From DASVBE01 sp963770375 (lineage in GTDB: Bacteria; Actinomycetota; Actinomycetes; Streptosporangiales; Streptosporangiaceae): 64,000 bases of DNA. Positions 1 through 7,910 of this stretch are shown here, in pieces. The stretch spans positions 496,001 through 560,000 of the forward strand of contig CAVYPM010000028.1 of the NCBI GenBank assembly GCA_963770375.1, written 5' to 3'. The translations under genes were made by a program, and so were the position numbers. Positions within the stretch are counted from its first letter, which is position 1; every line of letters starts with the position of its first letter. Under the pieces are notes generated by a model, which saw nothing but the letters and a program-made list of their open reading frames with translations, was not told the origin of the DNA and did not search any database.

Positions 1-513
1 GTGGCCTACGGCGGGGCTATCTACGCGACCCTGCCCGCCGCCCAGCTTGGCCTGACGGTCGCACCCGGGCATCTTGGTGACCTCATCGCCCTCGGCCGCG
101 AGATCAAGTGGGCCCTCAACGACGCCGAGCAGGCCGTCCATCCGGCCGACCCGCGCCTGAACGGCATCTACGGCACCATCTGGTTCGACGACCTGGATGA
201 TGCCGGAGGGCAGGTGCACCAGCGCAACGTAACCGTCTTCGCCGACGGTGAGGTCGACCGGTCCCCCTGCGGTTCTGGCACGTGCGCCCGGCTCGCGATC
301 CTGGCCGCCGACGGCCGCCTGTCCGCCGGCGCCGTGCTGCGGCACGAGTCCATCATCGGCAGCACGTTCACCGGGACCGTGCTCGAAACCGTCGACGTCG
401 GTGGGCGCCCCGCCGTTATCCCCCAGGTCACAGGAACGGCGTACCGCACTGGCGAGCACGTGTTCACGATCGACCCCCACGACCCGCTGGTCCCGGGATT
501 TGTGCTGCGCTGA
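1..513 (+). CDS. Proline racemase / hydroxyproline epimerase family protein, C-terminal part (5' cut by window edge)
   Basis: Cofactor-independent isomerase or dehydratase of proline or hydroxyproline. The visible 170 residues are the C-terminal half of a family that is usually about 330 residues; the frame is open at the left edge. The second catalytic cysteine lies in the motif DRSPCGSGT (Cys90 of the fragment), typical of racemases and epimerases; trans-3-hydroxyproline dehydratases carry a different residue there. The first cysteine motif would lie left of the window, so epimerase cannot be separated from racemase. A convergent Ser/Thr dehydratase follows 17 bases later, which suggests an amino-acid degradation locus. 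Confidence 0.8.
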   Translation: MAYGGAIYATLPAAQLGLTVAPGHLGDLIALGREIKWALNDAEQAVHPADPRLNGIYGTIWFDDLDDAGGQVHQRNVTVFADGEVDRSPCGSGTCARLAILAADGRLSAGAVLRHESIIGSTFTGTVLETVDVGGRPAVIPQVTGTAYRTGEHVFTIDPHDPLVPGFVLR

Positions 514-529
514 GGATCCTTAGGTACGG

Positions 530-1516
530 TCAGCCTGCCGCCGTGACGCAGTCCGCGAGCACTGCGGGTGAGATGTTCCCGCCGGACAGCATGAGCGCGG
601 TGACACCGCTGATCGCGCCGATTCTCCGGTCCATGATGGCCGCCAGCCCTACCGCGGCCGACGGCTCCACGACGACCTTGAGCGTCAGCACCAGTTCGCG
701 CACCGCAGTGCGGATCGCCGCCTCGCTCACGGTGACGATCCGGACGTCCGCCGAGCGGATCATGTCGAAGTTCAGGCGGCCGGGCCGGGGGGCGGTCAGC
801 CCGTCGGCGATCGTCGGCGGATGGTCCACTTCCGTCGGCTCGCCGGCCTCCAGCGAGCGCACGATCGTCGGCACCAGGTCCGGTTGCACACCGACGATCT
901 CGATCGCCCGCCCGGCCGTCTCGGCCGCGAGGATGGCCCCGGCGAGCAGACCGCCGCCCGAGCACGGCACGACAAGCCGCTCGGTACCGGGCTCCTGCTC
1001 CAGCAGCTCAAGCGTGGCGGTGGCGGCCCCGGCCACGACATAGGGATCATCGAAGGGGTGCACGAACGTGTATCCGTGCTGATCTTGCAGTTGCGCAGCG
1101 CGGCGGAACGCACCGGCCGCGTCCAGAACACCCTCTTGCACCACCGTGCCACCCAGCGCCCGCACGGCGTCCACCTTGGCCGGCACAGCGCCCTCCGGCA
1201 TCACCACCGTGACCCCGGCGCCCAGCGTGTGCCCGGCGAAAGCCAGCCCGAGCGCGGCGTTGCCCGCGCTCACGGTCAGCAAGCCGCCGGCGAGCGCCTC
1301 CGGGGGCAGCATGCGGACCCGGTTGAGCGCACCGCGCACCTTGAACGACCCGGTCAGCTGCAGGCACTCGGCCTTGGCCACCAGAGGGCAGCTGGCCCGC
1401 TCATCGAGGGCCATCGAGCGAAGGGCCGGCGTACGGACCACCACGCCCCGCAGGTATTCCTGCGCGCTCAGCACATCGTCAGGCCGCGGCCGCGGCACTG
1501 CCTGCACGCCCGTCAC
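530..1516 (-). CDS. PLP-dependent threonine/serine dehydratase family protein
   Basis: Fold-type II PLP enzyme of 328 residues, the length of short catabolic threonine/serine ammonia-lyases that lack the C-terminal ACT regulatory domain. The PLP lysine is Lys59 in GSFKVRGA, and the phosphate-binding glycine loop reads PCSGGGLLAGA near residue 185. It should deaminate a hydroxy-amino acid (threonine, serine or a hydroxy-derivative) to a 2-oxo acid and ammonia in the cytoplasm. It is convergent with the proline-racemase-family gene. The start is GTG. Substrate cannot be told from sequence; dehydratase versus serine racemase is unresolved. Confidence 0.8.
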   Translation of the reverse strand: MTGVQAVPRPRPDDVLSAQEYLRGVVVRTPALRSMALDERASCPLVAKAECLQLTGSFKVRGALNRVRMLPPEALAGGLLTVSAGNAALGLAFAGHTLGAGVTVVMPEGAVPAKVDAVRALGGTVVQEGVLDAAGAFRRAAQLQDQHGYTFVHPFDDPYVVAGAATATLELLEQEPGTERLVVPCSGGGLLAGAILAAETAGRAIEIVGVQPDLVPTIVRSLEAGEPTEVDHPPTIADGLTAPRPGRLNFDMIRSADVRIVTVSEAAIRTAVRELVLTLKVVVEPSAAVGLAAIMDRRIGAISGVTALMLSGGNISPAVLADCVTAAG

Positions 1517-1698
1517 TGCCCCTCCGCGTTCACCGTACCGACCACGCGCGACCAGCTAATGCCCTGACCTGGGTGGGCGCACTTTGGACTTCTTGCGGGC
1601 CCCGCGACTGGCGATGCCCGTGCAGGCGCTTGTACGCCCTGCGACTCGCCATGTTCGCAGCTGTCATACAGTCCCCACCGTGGCCCTCGGCGCGCCAC

Positions 1699-1769
1699 GC
1701 GGTCCGCTGGGTTCGAACCAAGGACTTCTCGCTTGTAAGGCGAGTGCTCTACCGCTGAGCTATGCACCC
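1699..1769 (-). tRNA. tRNA-Val(UAC)-like sequence with degenerate 3' end
   Basis: On the minus strand there is a good 5' acceptor strand GGGTGCA, a D arm (GCTC/GAGC), a perfect anticodon arm CTCGC-CTTACAA-GCGAG with anticodon UAC (valine), and a T loop TTCGAAC. Past the T loop the structure fails: the T stem has one mismatch and a G-T pair, and the bases that should read TGCACCC to close the acceptor stem read GGACCGC, giving about three of seven pairs. It is probably a truncated or recombined tRNA, possibly a relic of element integration. The rest of the gene-free stretch 1517-1868 shows nothing else I recognise. Confidence 0.55.
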
Positions 1770-1857
1770 GTGATCGGCCGCGCTGCGGCGGCGATCCGGG
1801 ACAGCGTACCTCCCGGCGCGGTCTGCCGGGGAGGTGCGCCGGCACCGCCAGTGTGCA

Positions 1858-1876
1858 TATCATTGACTATGGCAAC
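1858..1876 (+). promoter_or_regulatory. Putative leaderless promoter and autoregulatory operator of the MarR-GNAT gene
   Basis: A -10-like TATCAT (1858-1863) ends 5 bases before the ATG at 1869. Overlapping the start codon is the imperfect palindrome TTGACTATGGCAA (1864-1876), of the form TTGnC-nnn-GnCAA, a good size for a MarR dimer. A further AGTCAA at 1891-1896 mirrors the TTGACT half. The placement fits steric autorepression at the transcription start. This is inference from position and symmetry. Confidence 0.5.
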
Positions 1877-2828
1877 TAGTTCTGTGCTCCAGTCAACTAC
1901 ATCCGCGGCAGAAGACAGGGTCGCCGCCGTCCGGCAGTTCAGCCGCTACTACACCAACGTTCTCGGCCTCCTGCAGGAAGGCCTCCTGGACACCGAGTTC
2001 TCCCTCACCGAGGCCCGGGTGATCTTCGAGCTCGCCGCCGTCGGCCAGGCCGACGCGGCCAGCCTGAAGCGCCGCCTCGACATCGACCCGGGCTACCTCA
2101 GCCGCCTCCTCGCCCGCCTCGGCAACGCCGGCCTCATCTCCCGCCAGCGCGACCCCGAAGACGGCCGCCGCCAGGTCATCGAGCTGACCGCCACGGGCCA
2201 GGCCGCCTTCGGCACCCTCAACGACCGCTCCGACCGCCAGGTCCGCGACCTCCTCGCGACCCTCCCCGAGGACGCCCAGCGCCGCCTCACCGGCGCGATG
2301 GCCGCCATCGAGGACATCCTGAGCGGCCCCGCCGGAAGGACCAGGCCCGCCGCCTACCTGCTCCGCTCCCCCGGCCCCGGCGACCTGGGCTGGATGGTCA
2401 GGGCGCACGGCGAGCTGTACGCGCGGGAGTACGGCTGGGACCCCACGTTCGAGGCCCTGGTCGCCAGGATCGTCGCCGACTACGCCGGGAACCACGACCC
2501 GCGCCGCGAAGCGGCCTGGATCGCCGAGGTGGACGGTCAGCCGATGGGCTGCGTCCTGTGCGTCCGCAAGGACGACGACACCGCCCAGCTGCGGATTCTC
2601 CTGGTCGACCCGGCCGCCCGCGGGCTCGGCATCGGCGCCCGCCTGGTCTCCGAATGCCTCACGTTCGCCCGCCGCGCGGGCTACCAGCGCATCGTGCTGT
2701 GGACCAACGACGTCCTCACCGCGGCCCGCCGCATCTACCAGGCGGCCGGCTTCCGCCTCACCGGGGAGGAGCCGCACCACAGTTTCGGTCACGATCTGGT
2801 CAGCCAGACCTGGCAGCTCGATTTTTAA
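1869..2828 (+). CDS. MarR-type winged-helix regulator fused to GNAT N-acetyltransferase
   Basis: A 319-residue fusion. Residues about 20-150 are a MarR winged helix-turn-helix (dimerisation helices, then KRRLDIDPGYLSRLLARL as the recognition region and a wing at RQRDPEDGRRQVIEL). Residues about 155-315 are a GNAT domain with the acetyl-CoA loop in ARGLGIGARLV and a C-terminal YQRIVLWTNDVLTAARRIYQ stretch. This HTH-GNAT architecture is a common actinobacterial family of unknown substrate. The ATG at 1869 is chosen because the MarR domain starts just after it and a -10-like box lies 5 bases upstream. The frame is open further upstream across the tRNA-like sequence, but that extension is not protein-like. 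Confidence 0.85.
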   Translation: MATSSVLQSTTSAAEDRVAAVRQFSRYYTNVLGLLQEGLLDTEFSLTEARVIFELAAVGQADAASLKRRLDIDPGYLSRLLARLGNAGLISRQRDPEDGRRQVIELTATGQAAFGTLNDRSDRQVRDLLATLPEDAQRRLTGAMAAIEDILSGPAGRTRPAAYLLRSPGPGDLGWMVRAHGELYAREYGWDPTFEALVARIVADYAGNHDPRREAAWIAEVDGQPMGCVLCVRKDDDTAQLRILLVDPAARGLGIGARLVSECLTFARRAGYQRIVLWTNDVLTAARRIYQAAGFRLTGEEPHHSFGHDLVSQTWQLDF

Positions 2829-2858
2829 GGATTACGCGACGCTGGGTGCGGGCTGGGG

Positions 2859-3251
2859 TCAGAGCAGCGCGCTCGTCCGCCGCGTATGGCCGAGGACCCT
2901 CTCCAGGGCCCGCTCGACGTCCTCCGCAAGACTGCCGGCGGCGGCCGGGCCGCCCGGCCCGGCGGATGACACCGGATCGCCGGAGACGGCACCGGAGCCG
3001 GCCACGGGGCCGTCCGCCGCGTCACCGGGGTCCCGGACCATCCCGCAGTCCCGGCACTCGATCTCGCCCAGGCGGCGGACCAGGTGCACGCCGCCGCACA
3101 CCGGGCACTGATCGAGTTCAGCCATCCAGTCGAAGGATCCCTGGCAATCCGGGCAGATGAGCACCTGCCGGCCGTTCCGGACCCCGCGCTTCCACGGGCT
3201 TTCCCCCCGGTCCGGGTCAACCTGCCGGAGATCACATCGATAGCAGGGCAT
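2859..3251 (-). CDS. Zinc-ribbon protein
   Basis: A 130-residue protein with three CxxC knuckles in the first 70 residues: CYRC (3-6), CPDC with CPVC (33-36, 49-52) and CRDC (66-69). It probably binds two structural zinc ions. The C-terminal half is Gly/Pro/Ala-rich and ends in a short helical segment (DVERALERVLGH). The start is the ATG at 3251 with an AAGGA ribosome site upstream. It lies downstream of ahpE on the same strand, behind a hairpin. No catalytic motif is visible and I do not recognise a named family. It is convergent with the MarR-GNAT gene. Confidence 0.7.
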   Translation of the reverse strand: MPCYRCDLRQVDPDRGESPWKRGVRNGRQVLICPDCQGSFDWMAELDQCPVCGGVHLVRRLGEIECRDCGMVRDPGDAADGPVAGSGAVSGDPVSSAGPGGPAAAGSLAEDVERALERVLGHTRRTSALL

Positions 3252-3284
3252 CACGCCCGTCCTTCTCTTAGTCCCCGCAGCGGC

Positions 3285-3307
3285 GGCCCCGGGACCAGCC
3301 CGGGGCC
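3285..3307 (-). terminator. Hairpin terminator downstream of ahpE
   Basis: GGCCCCGGG and CCCGGGGCC form a perfect 9-bp stem around a 5-base loop just after the ahpE stop. There is no T-run, as is usual for high-GC actinomycete terminators. Confidence 0.6.
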
Positions 3308-3316
3308 TGCAGCACT

Positions 3317-3775
3317 CTAGAGGCTGGCCAGCGCCGCCTGGTAGTCGGCGATGTCGCGCGCCTGCGGTATGGGATTCACAACCTTCCAGCGAACGACGCC
3401 ATCTTTGTCGATGATGAACGTCCCGCGGGTCGCGATACCCAAATTCTCCTCGAACACTCCGTACTCTCTGGCGATGCCGCCGTGCGGCCAGAAGTCCGAC
3501 AGCAGGCCGAAGCCGAACTTCTCCCGGTCTGACCAGGCCCGCAGCGCGTAGCCGGAGTCGACCGAGACCGTGAGCAGGGCCACGTCGTCGCGGTTCGCCT
3601 CGGGGAACTCGTCCCGCAGGGCCTGCATCTCGCCGCTGCACACACCGCTGAAGGCCAGCGGGTAGAAGACCAGGACCACGTTCTTCTCGCCGCGGAAGCT
3701 GGACAGCTTGACGGGCGTGCCGTGCTGGTCCCGCAGCTCAAAGTCCGGGGCCTGGTCGCCGACCTCAACTGCCAT
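3317..3775 (-). CDS. ahpE: Peroxiredoxin, AhpE type
   Basis: Thiol peroxidase that reduces hydroperoxides and peroxynitrite. It has 152 residues, against 153 in the M. tuberculosis AhpE. The peroxidatic cysteine is Cys46 in PLAFSGVC; the usual Pro-x3-Thr-x2-Cys motif has Ser in place of Thr. No second cysteine suitable as a resolving residue is apparent, so it should work as a one-Cys enzyme with a low-molecular-weight thiol. The start is the ATG at 3775 (MAVEVGDQAPDF). The neighbouring DUF3052 gene and aceE reproduce the order I remember from M. tuberculosis Rv2238c-Rv2241. Confidence 0.9.
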   Translation of the reverse strand: MAVEVGDQAPDFELRDQHGTPVKLSSFRGEKNVVLVFYPLAFSGVCSGEMQALRDEFPEANRDDVALLTVSVDSGYALRAWSDREKFGFGLLSDFWPHGGIAREYGVFEENLGIATRGTFIIDKDGVVRWKVVNPIPQARDIADYQAALASL

Positions 3776-3828
3776 GGCCGGTCCTTTCTTGTGGGGGGAT
3801 TTCGGGGAACGAGCCCCAGTCTCCCACT

Positions 3829-3844
3829 GTGCTTGCTGGCTCGC
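3829..3844 (+). repeat. 16-bp dispersed repeat, copy 1
   Basis: GTGCTTGCTGGCTCGC, upstream of ahpE; identical to 28606-28621. The stretch 3776-3995 between ahpE and DUF3052 holds no gene I can support. Confidence 0.4.
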
Positions 3845-3995
3845 TCGCCTGGGGACGGCCTGCCGCAGCCTCGGCCGCGGCACGCGAGGACAGCCCGGCT
3901 CGCGAGTCACGGCCGTGCCGACAAGCGACGCCGCGCGACGAACGGCCAGTCATCTGGCCAGATACCGGCCGGGGCGCACCCCGGCGCTTCACAAC

Positions 3996-4424
3996 TCAGC
4001 GGCGGGCCTTGGGCGCCACCAGGCGGGTGCCCGACCAGTCGCGGGCCGCGCTCACGCTCGACGTCTGCGACAGCCCGGCCGTCGGCGCCGCCTCACCGAT
4101 CTCACTCGGCTCGACGTGGCCCTCCCGGCCGGCCTTGGGGGTGAGCAGCCAGATGTAACCGCCGTCGGCGAGCGGGGTGAGGGCGTCCACGAGCGCATCG
4201 ACAAGGTCGCCGTCGCCGTCCCGCCACCACAGCAGAACGACATCCACGACGTCGTCGTAATCCTCGTCGACTAGCTCGACATTTTCCCCCGCCGCGATAG
4301 CGTCGCGCAGCTCGTCGTCGCAGTCATCGTCATAGCCGATCTCCTGCACCACCTGGCCCGGCTTTATTCCGAGCCGTCCGGCCAAGTCGCGCTGATCCTG
4401 CGCTTGGCCTGCGGTCGCGCTCAC
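3996..4424 (-). CDS. DUF3052 domain-containing protein
   Basis: Conserved actinobacterial protein of 142 residues and unknown function. It is strongly acidic in the middle (runs such as YDDDCDDE and VDEDYDDVVD) and contains the conserved LLWWRDGDGDLVDALVDAL segment of the family. The start is GTG 4424, with GGGAGG 6 bases upstream. It sits beside ahpE and divergent from aceE, the position of Rv2239c in M. tuberculosis as I recall it. No membrane segments or catalytic motifs are seen. Confidence 0.85.
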   Translation of the reverse strand: MSATAGQAQDQRDLAGRLGIKPGQVVQEIGYDDDCDDELRDAIAAGENVELVDEDYDDVVDVVLLWWRDGDGDLVDALVDALTPLADGGYIWLLTPKAGREGHVEPSEIGEAAPTAGLSQTSSVSAARDWSGTRLVAPKARR

Positions 4425-4830
4425 TAACGCCCTCCCTGGTTCCTTTCCCGCAGCCCGCCCCCGGCTGCCCTGGCCCGGCCGCGGGCCGTAGCTGGGGTCA
4501 GACGCGGCGTTTGCGGCATCGGCACTTCTTGATGGGACAGTCCACACTGGGTAGCGGCGGTACGCAAGTCACAATTCGCCCACAGTTCAAAATCCGCGAT
4601 CACAATTTGATCCACGGAACGCCGGCTGCAGCGGAGCCGCCCGGGCCGGCGCTGTCCCTGGCCACCGGCCTGACCACCAGGTTACCCACCGGTAGAGATG
4701 CACTAGCCGTCGTCGGGTATGAAGATTGAGGTGGACAACTGCGAACGCAGCCAGCGGCGAAAACGCGCCGCGGCATGACGATTCGGGGGCCGGTGTCCAG
4801 CCGGCCGCCGTAGGAAGGCGAGGACCCCCC
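4425..4830. other. Divergent intergenic region between DUF3052 and aceE
   Basis: This 406-base gap holds no gene I can support. It is locally AT-richer (about 4545-4620 and 4715-4740), as expected of promoters for the two divergent genes. A TATGAA at 4718-4723 could be a -10 box for aceE, but no convincing -35 accompanies it. The aceE ribosome site GGAAGG lies at 4813-4818. Confidence 0.4.
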
Positions 4831-7743
4831 GTGGCCTCCGGAAGCCAGCGCTTCTCGATCATCAGCGACGGCCTGCCCAGTCAGCTGCCCGACATAGACC
4901 CCGAAGAGACCCGCGAATGGGTCGAGTCGTTCGACACGGTGGTCAGGACCCGCGGCCGCGCCCGCGCCCGCTACGTGATGCTCAGGCTGCTGGAACGGGC
5001 CCGTGAACAGCAGGTGGGCGTGCCCGGCCTGCGCAGCACCGACTACATCAACTCGATCCCGCCCGAGCGCGAGCCGTGGTTCCCCGGCGACGAGTACATC
5101 GAGCGGCGGATCCGGGCCTACATCCGGTGGAACGCGGCGGTCATGGTGTCCCGGGCCAACCGGCCCGGCATGGGAGTCGGCGGGCACATCGCCACCTACG
5201 CCTCGGCGGCCAGCCTCTACGAGGTCGGCTTCAACCACTTCTTCCGCGGCAAGGACCACGGCGAGTCCGGCGACCAGGTGTTCTTCCAGGGGCACGCGGC
5301 GCCGGGCATCTACGCCCGGGCCTTCCTCGAGGGCCGGCTGACCGAGCACCAGCTCAACGGGTTCCGCCAGGAGCTGTCCCACCCCGGCGGCGGCCTGCCG
5401 TCGTACCCGCACCCGCGGCTGATGCAGGAGTTCTGGGAGTTCCCGACCGTCTCCATGGGCCTGGGCGCGATCAACGCGGTCTACCAGGCCCGGTTCAACC
5501 GCTACCTGCTGGCCCGCGAGCTCAAGGACACCAGCCGGTCGCACGTATGGGCGTTCCTCGGCGACGGCGAGACCGACGAGCCCGAGGTGCTCGGCTCGAT
5601 CGGCCTGGCCGCCCGCGAGGAGCTGGACAACCTCACCTTCGTGATCAACTGCAACCTGCAGCGCCTGGACGGCCCGGTGCGCGGCAACGGGAAGATCATC
5701 CAGGAGCTGGAGGCCCAGTTCCGCGGGGCCGGCTGGAACGTGATCAAGGTCATCTGGGGCCGGGACTGGGACCCGCTGCTGGCCCAGGACGTCGACGGCG
5801 TCCTGGTCAACAAGATGAACACCACCCCGGACGGCCAGTTCCAGACCTACGGGGTCGAGTCCGGCGCCTACATCCGGGAGAACTTCTTCGGCGGCGACCC
5901 GCGGCTGCGCGCGATGGTCGAGCACCTGTCCGACGGTGACCTGCGCGGCCTGTCCCGCGGCGGGCACGACTACCGCAAGGTCTACGCCGCGTTCAAGGCC
6001 GCGACCGAGCACGTCGGCCAGCCGACCGTGATCCTGGCGCACACGATCAAGGGCTGGACGCTCGGGCCGGACTTCGAGGCCCGCAACGCCACCCACCAGA
6101 TGAAGAAGCTGACCGTGGCCGAGCTGAAGGAGTTCAGGGACCGGCTGTACCTGGACATCCCGGACTCGGCGCTGGAAGCCGAGCTGCCGCCGTACTACCA
6201 CCCGGGCGAGCACTCCGACGAGATCACGTACATGAAGGAGCGCCGGGCCGCGCTGGGCGGCTACCTGCCCCGCCGGGTCGTGCGCGCCCGGCCGCTGACG
6301 CTGCCCGCCGACCCGGTCTACGACGAGCTGCGCCGCGGGTCCGGCAAGCAGGCGGTGGCCACCACGATGGCCTTCGTCCGGCTGCTCAAGGACCTGATGA
6401 AGGACCAGGGCATCGGCGACCGGTTCGTGCCGATCATCCCGGACGAGGCGCGCACGTTCGGCATGGACTCGCTGTTCCCCACCGCGAAGATCTACTCACC
6501 GCACGGGCAGACCTACGAGGCCGTGGACCGCAACCTGCTGCTGTCCTACAAGGAGTCGGCCAAGGGCCAGATCCTGCACGAGGGGATCAGCGAGGCCGGC
6601 GCGATGGGGTCGGTGATCGCGTCCGGGACGTCGTACGCGACGCACGGCACGCACATGATCCCGGTCTACGTCTTCTACTCGATGTTCGGCTGGCAGCGGA
6701 CCGGCGACCAGATGTGGGCGTTCGGCGACCAGCTGGGCCGCGGCTTCCTGCTCGGCGCGACCGCGGGCCGCACCACGCTGACCGGTGAGGGCCTGCAGCA
6801 CAACGACGGGCACTCGGTCCTGCTGGCCTCGGTCAGCCCGGCCTGCGTGGCCTACGACGCGGCCTGGGCGTACGAGCTGGCCTACATCATGCGGGACGCG
6901 CTGCGCCGGATGTACGGCTCGACCGCCGAGCACCCGGACGGCGAGAACATCTTCTACTACCTGACGATCTACAACGAGCCGTACGTGCAGGCCCCCGAGC
7001 CGGCCGGCTTCCCCGGCGGCACGGCCGCGCTGGAGCAGGGCATCCTGCGCGGCCTGTACCGGTACGCCGCGGCGCCCGGCGGGGACGCTCCCGCCGCGGG
7101 CCAGGACAGCGAGGACGGCCAGGACGGCAACCCGGCCGACACCGCCGACCTGACCAGCGTGTTCCAGCAGATCCGGCAGGACGTCGCGGGCGGCGGGCCG
7201 GCCGGCGGCCGCACGGCCCCGGCGGCGGCGAAGCCCGGCAACGGCTCCGACCGGCCCCGGGCCCGGGTGCTGGCCTCCGGCGTGGCGCTGCGCTGGGCGC
7301 TGGGCGCGCAGAAGCTGCTGGACGAGGACTGGGGGGTGGCCGCCGAGGTGTGGTCGGCCACGTCCTGGACCGAGCTCCGGCGCGACGCGATGGCCTGCGA
7401 CGAGTGGAACCTGCTGAACCCCGACGCGGAGCACCGGGTGCCGTTCGTGACCCAGTCGCTGGAGGGCAGCACGGCCCCGGTGGTCGCGGTCAGCGACTGG
7501 ATCCGGGCCGTGCCGGACCAGATCTCCCGCTGGGTGCCCGCGCCGTACACCTCGCTGGGCACCGACGGCTACGGCTTCTCCGACACCCGGCCGGCCGCCC
7601 GCCGGTTCTTCCACGTGGACGCCGAGTCGATCACCCTGGCCGTGCTCAGCCAGCTGGTCCGCCAGGGCGAGGTCAAGCCGGAGGTGCTCGGCCAGGCGAT
7701 CAGCAAGTACCGGCTGGACGTGGCGGTCAGCGAGCTCGGCTGA
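4831..7743 (+). CDS. aceE: Pyruvate dehydrogenase E1 component, homodimeric
   Basis: Thiamine-diphosphate enzyme that decarboxylates pyruvate and transfers the acetyl group to lipoyl-E2. The protein is 970 residues from GTG 4831, chosen because GGAAGG lies 12 bases upstream and family similarity begins soon after (SDGLPSQLPDIDPEETREW). An ATG at 4726 in the same frame is possible but gives a non-conserved leader. The thiamine-diphosphate motif is GDGETDE (about residue 244) to NCN (about 273). A Gly/Ala/Asp-rich insert at residues about 750-808 makes it longer than the roughly 900-residue family norm. A perfect 17-bp hairpin follows the stop. LpdA and the E2 are encoded about 33 kb away. Confidence 0.97.
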   Translation: MASGSQRFSIISDGLPSQLPDIDPEETREWVESFDTVVRTRGRARARYVMLRLLERAREQQVGVPGLRSTDYINSIPPEREPWFPGDEYIERRIRAYIRWNAAVMVSRANRPGMGVGGHIATYASAASLYEVGFNHFFRGKDHGESGDQVFFQGHAAPGIYARAFLEGRLTEHQLNGFRQELSHPGGGLPSYPHPRLMQEFWEFPTVSMGLGAINAVYQARFNRYLLARELKDTSRSHVWAFLGDGETDEPEVLGSIGLAAREELDNLTFVINCNLQRLDGPVRGNGKIIQELEAQFRGAGWNVIKVIWGRDWDPLLAQDVDGVLVNKMNTTPDGQFQTYGVESGAYIRENFFGGDPRLRAMVEHLSDGDLRGLSRGGHDYRKVYAAFKAATEHVGQPTVILAHTIKGWTLGPDFEARNATHQMKKLTVAELKEFRDRLYLDIPDSALEAELPPYYHPGEHSDEITYMKERRAALGGYLPRRVVRARPLTLPADPVYDELRRGSGKQAVATTMAFVRLLKDLMKDQGIGDRFVPIIPDEARTFGMDSLFPTAKIYSPHGQTYEAVDRNLLLSYKESAKGQILHEGISEAGAMGSVIASGTSYATHGTHMIPVYVFYSMFGWQRTGDQMWAFGDQLGRGFLLGATAGRTTLTGEGLQHNDGHSVLLASVSPACVAYDAAWAYELAYIMRDALRRMYGSTAEHPDGENIFYYLTIYNEPYVQAPEPAGFPGGTAALEQGILRGLYRYAAAPGGDAPAAGQDSEDGQDGNPADTADLTSVFQQIRQDVAGGGPAGGRTAPAAAKPGNGSDRPRARVLASGVALRWALGAQKLLDEDWGVAAEVWSATSWTELRRDAMACDEWNLLNPDAEHRVPFVTQSLEGSTAPVVAVSDWIRAVPDQISRWVPAPYTSLGTDGYGFSDTRPAARRFFHVDAESITLAVLSQLVRQGEVKPEVLGQAISKYRLDVAVSELG

Positions 7744-7758
7744 CCGGCTGGCCACCAT

Positions 7759-7795
7759 CCGGTCCAGCGGCCCGGCACCCGGGCCGCTGGACCGG
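7759..7795 (+). terminator. Terminator of aceE
   Basis: A perfect 17-bp inverted repeat (7759-7775 with 7779-7795) around a 3-base loop begins 15 bases after the aceE stop. There is no T-tract. Confidence 0.8.
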
Positions 7796-7910
7796 GCAGA
7801 TGACACGGGTACAGGAAATCCGCGGATTGTCGGTAATCCGGGCTGGGAGGCTGACCATAGAGGCCGCACCGCGGCGCGCACGGCGCCGTGGCACCGCCCC
7901 CGGAGGAGCC

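Noticed and set aside
1530..1721. Small minus-strand open frames after the tRNA-like sequence
   Set aside because: One gives the well-known peptide produced by translating tRNA sequence; none has a ribosome site or family features.
4600..6213. A 537-codon minus-strand frame antisense to aceE
   Set aside because: Composition (Val/Leu/Gly/Ala/His) is that of a reverse-strand shadow, and aceE is certain.
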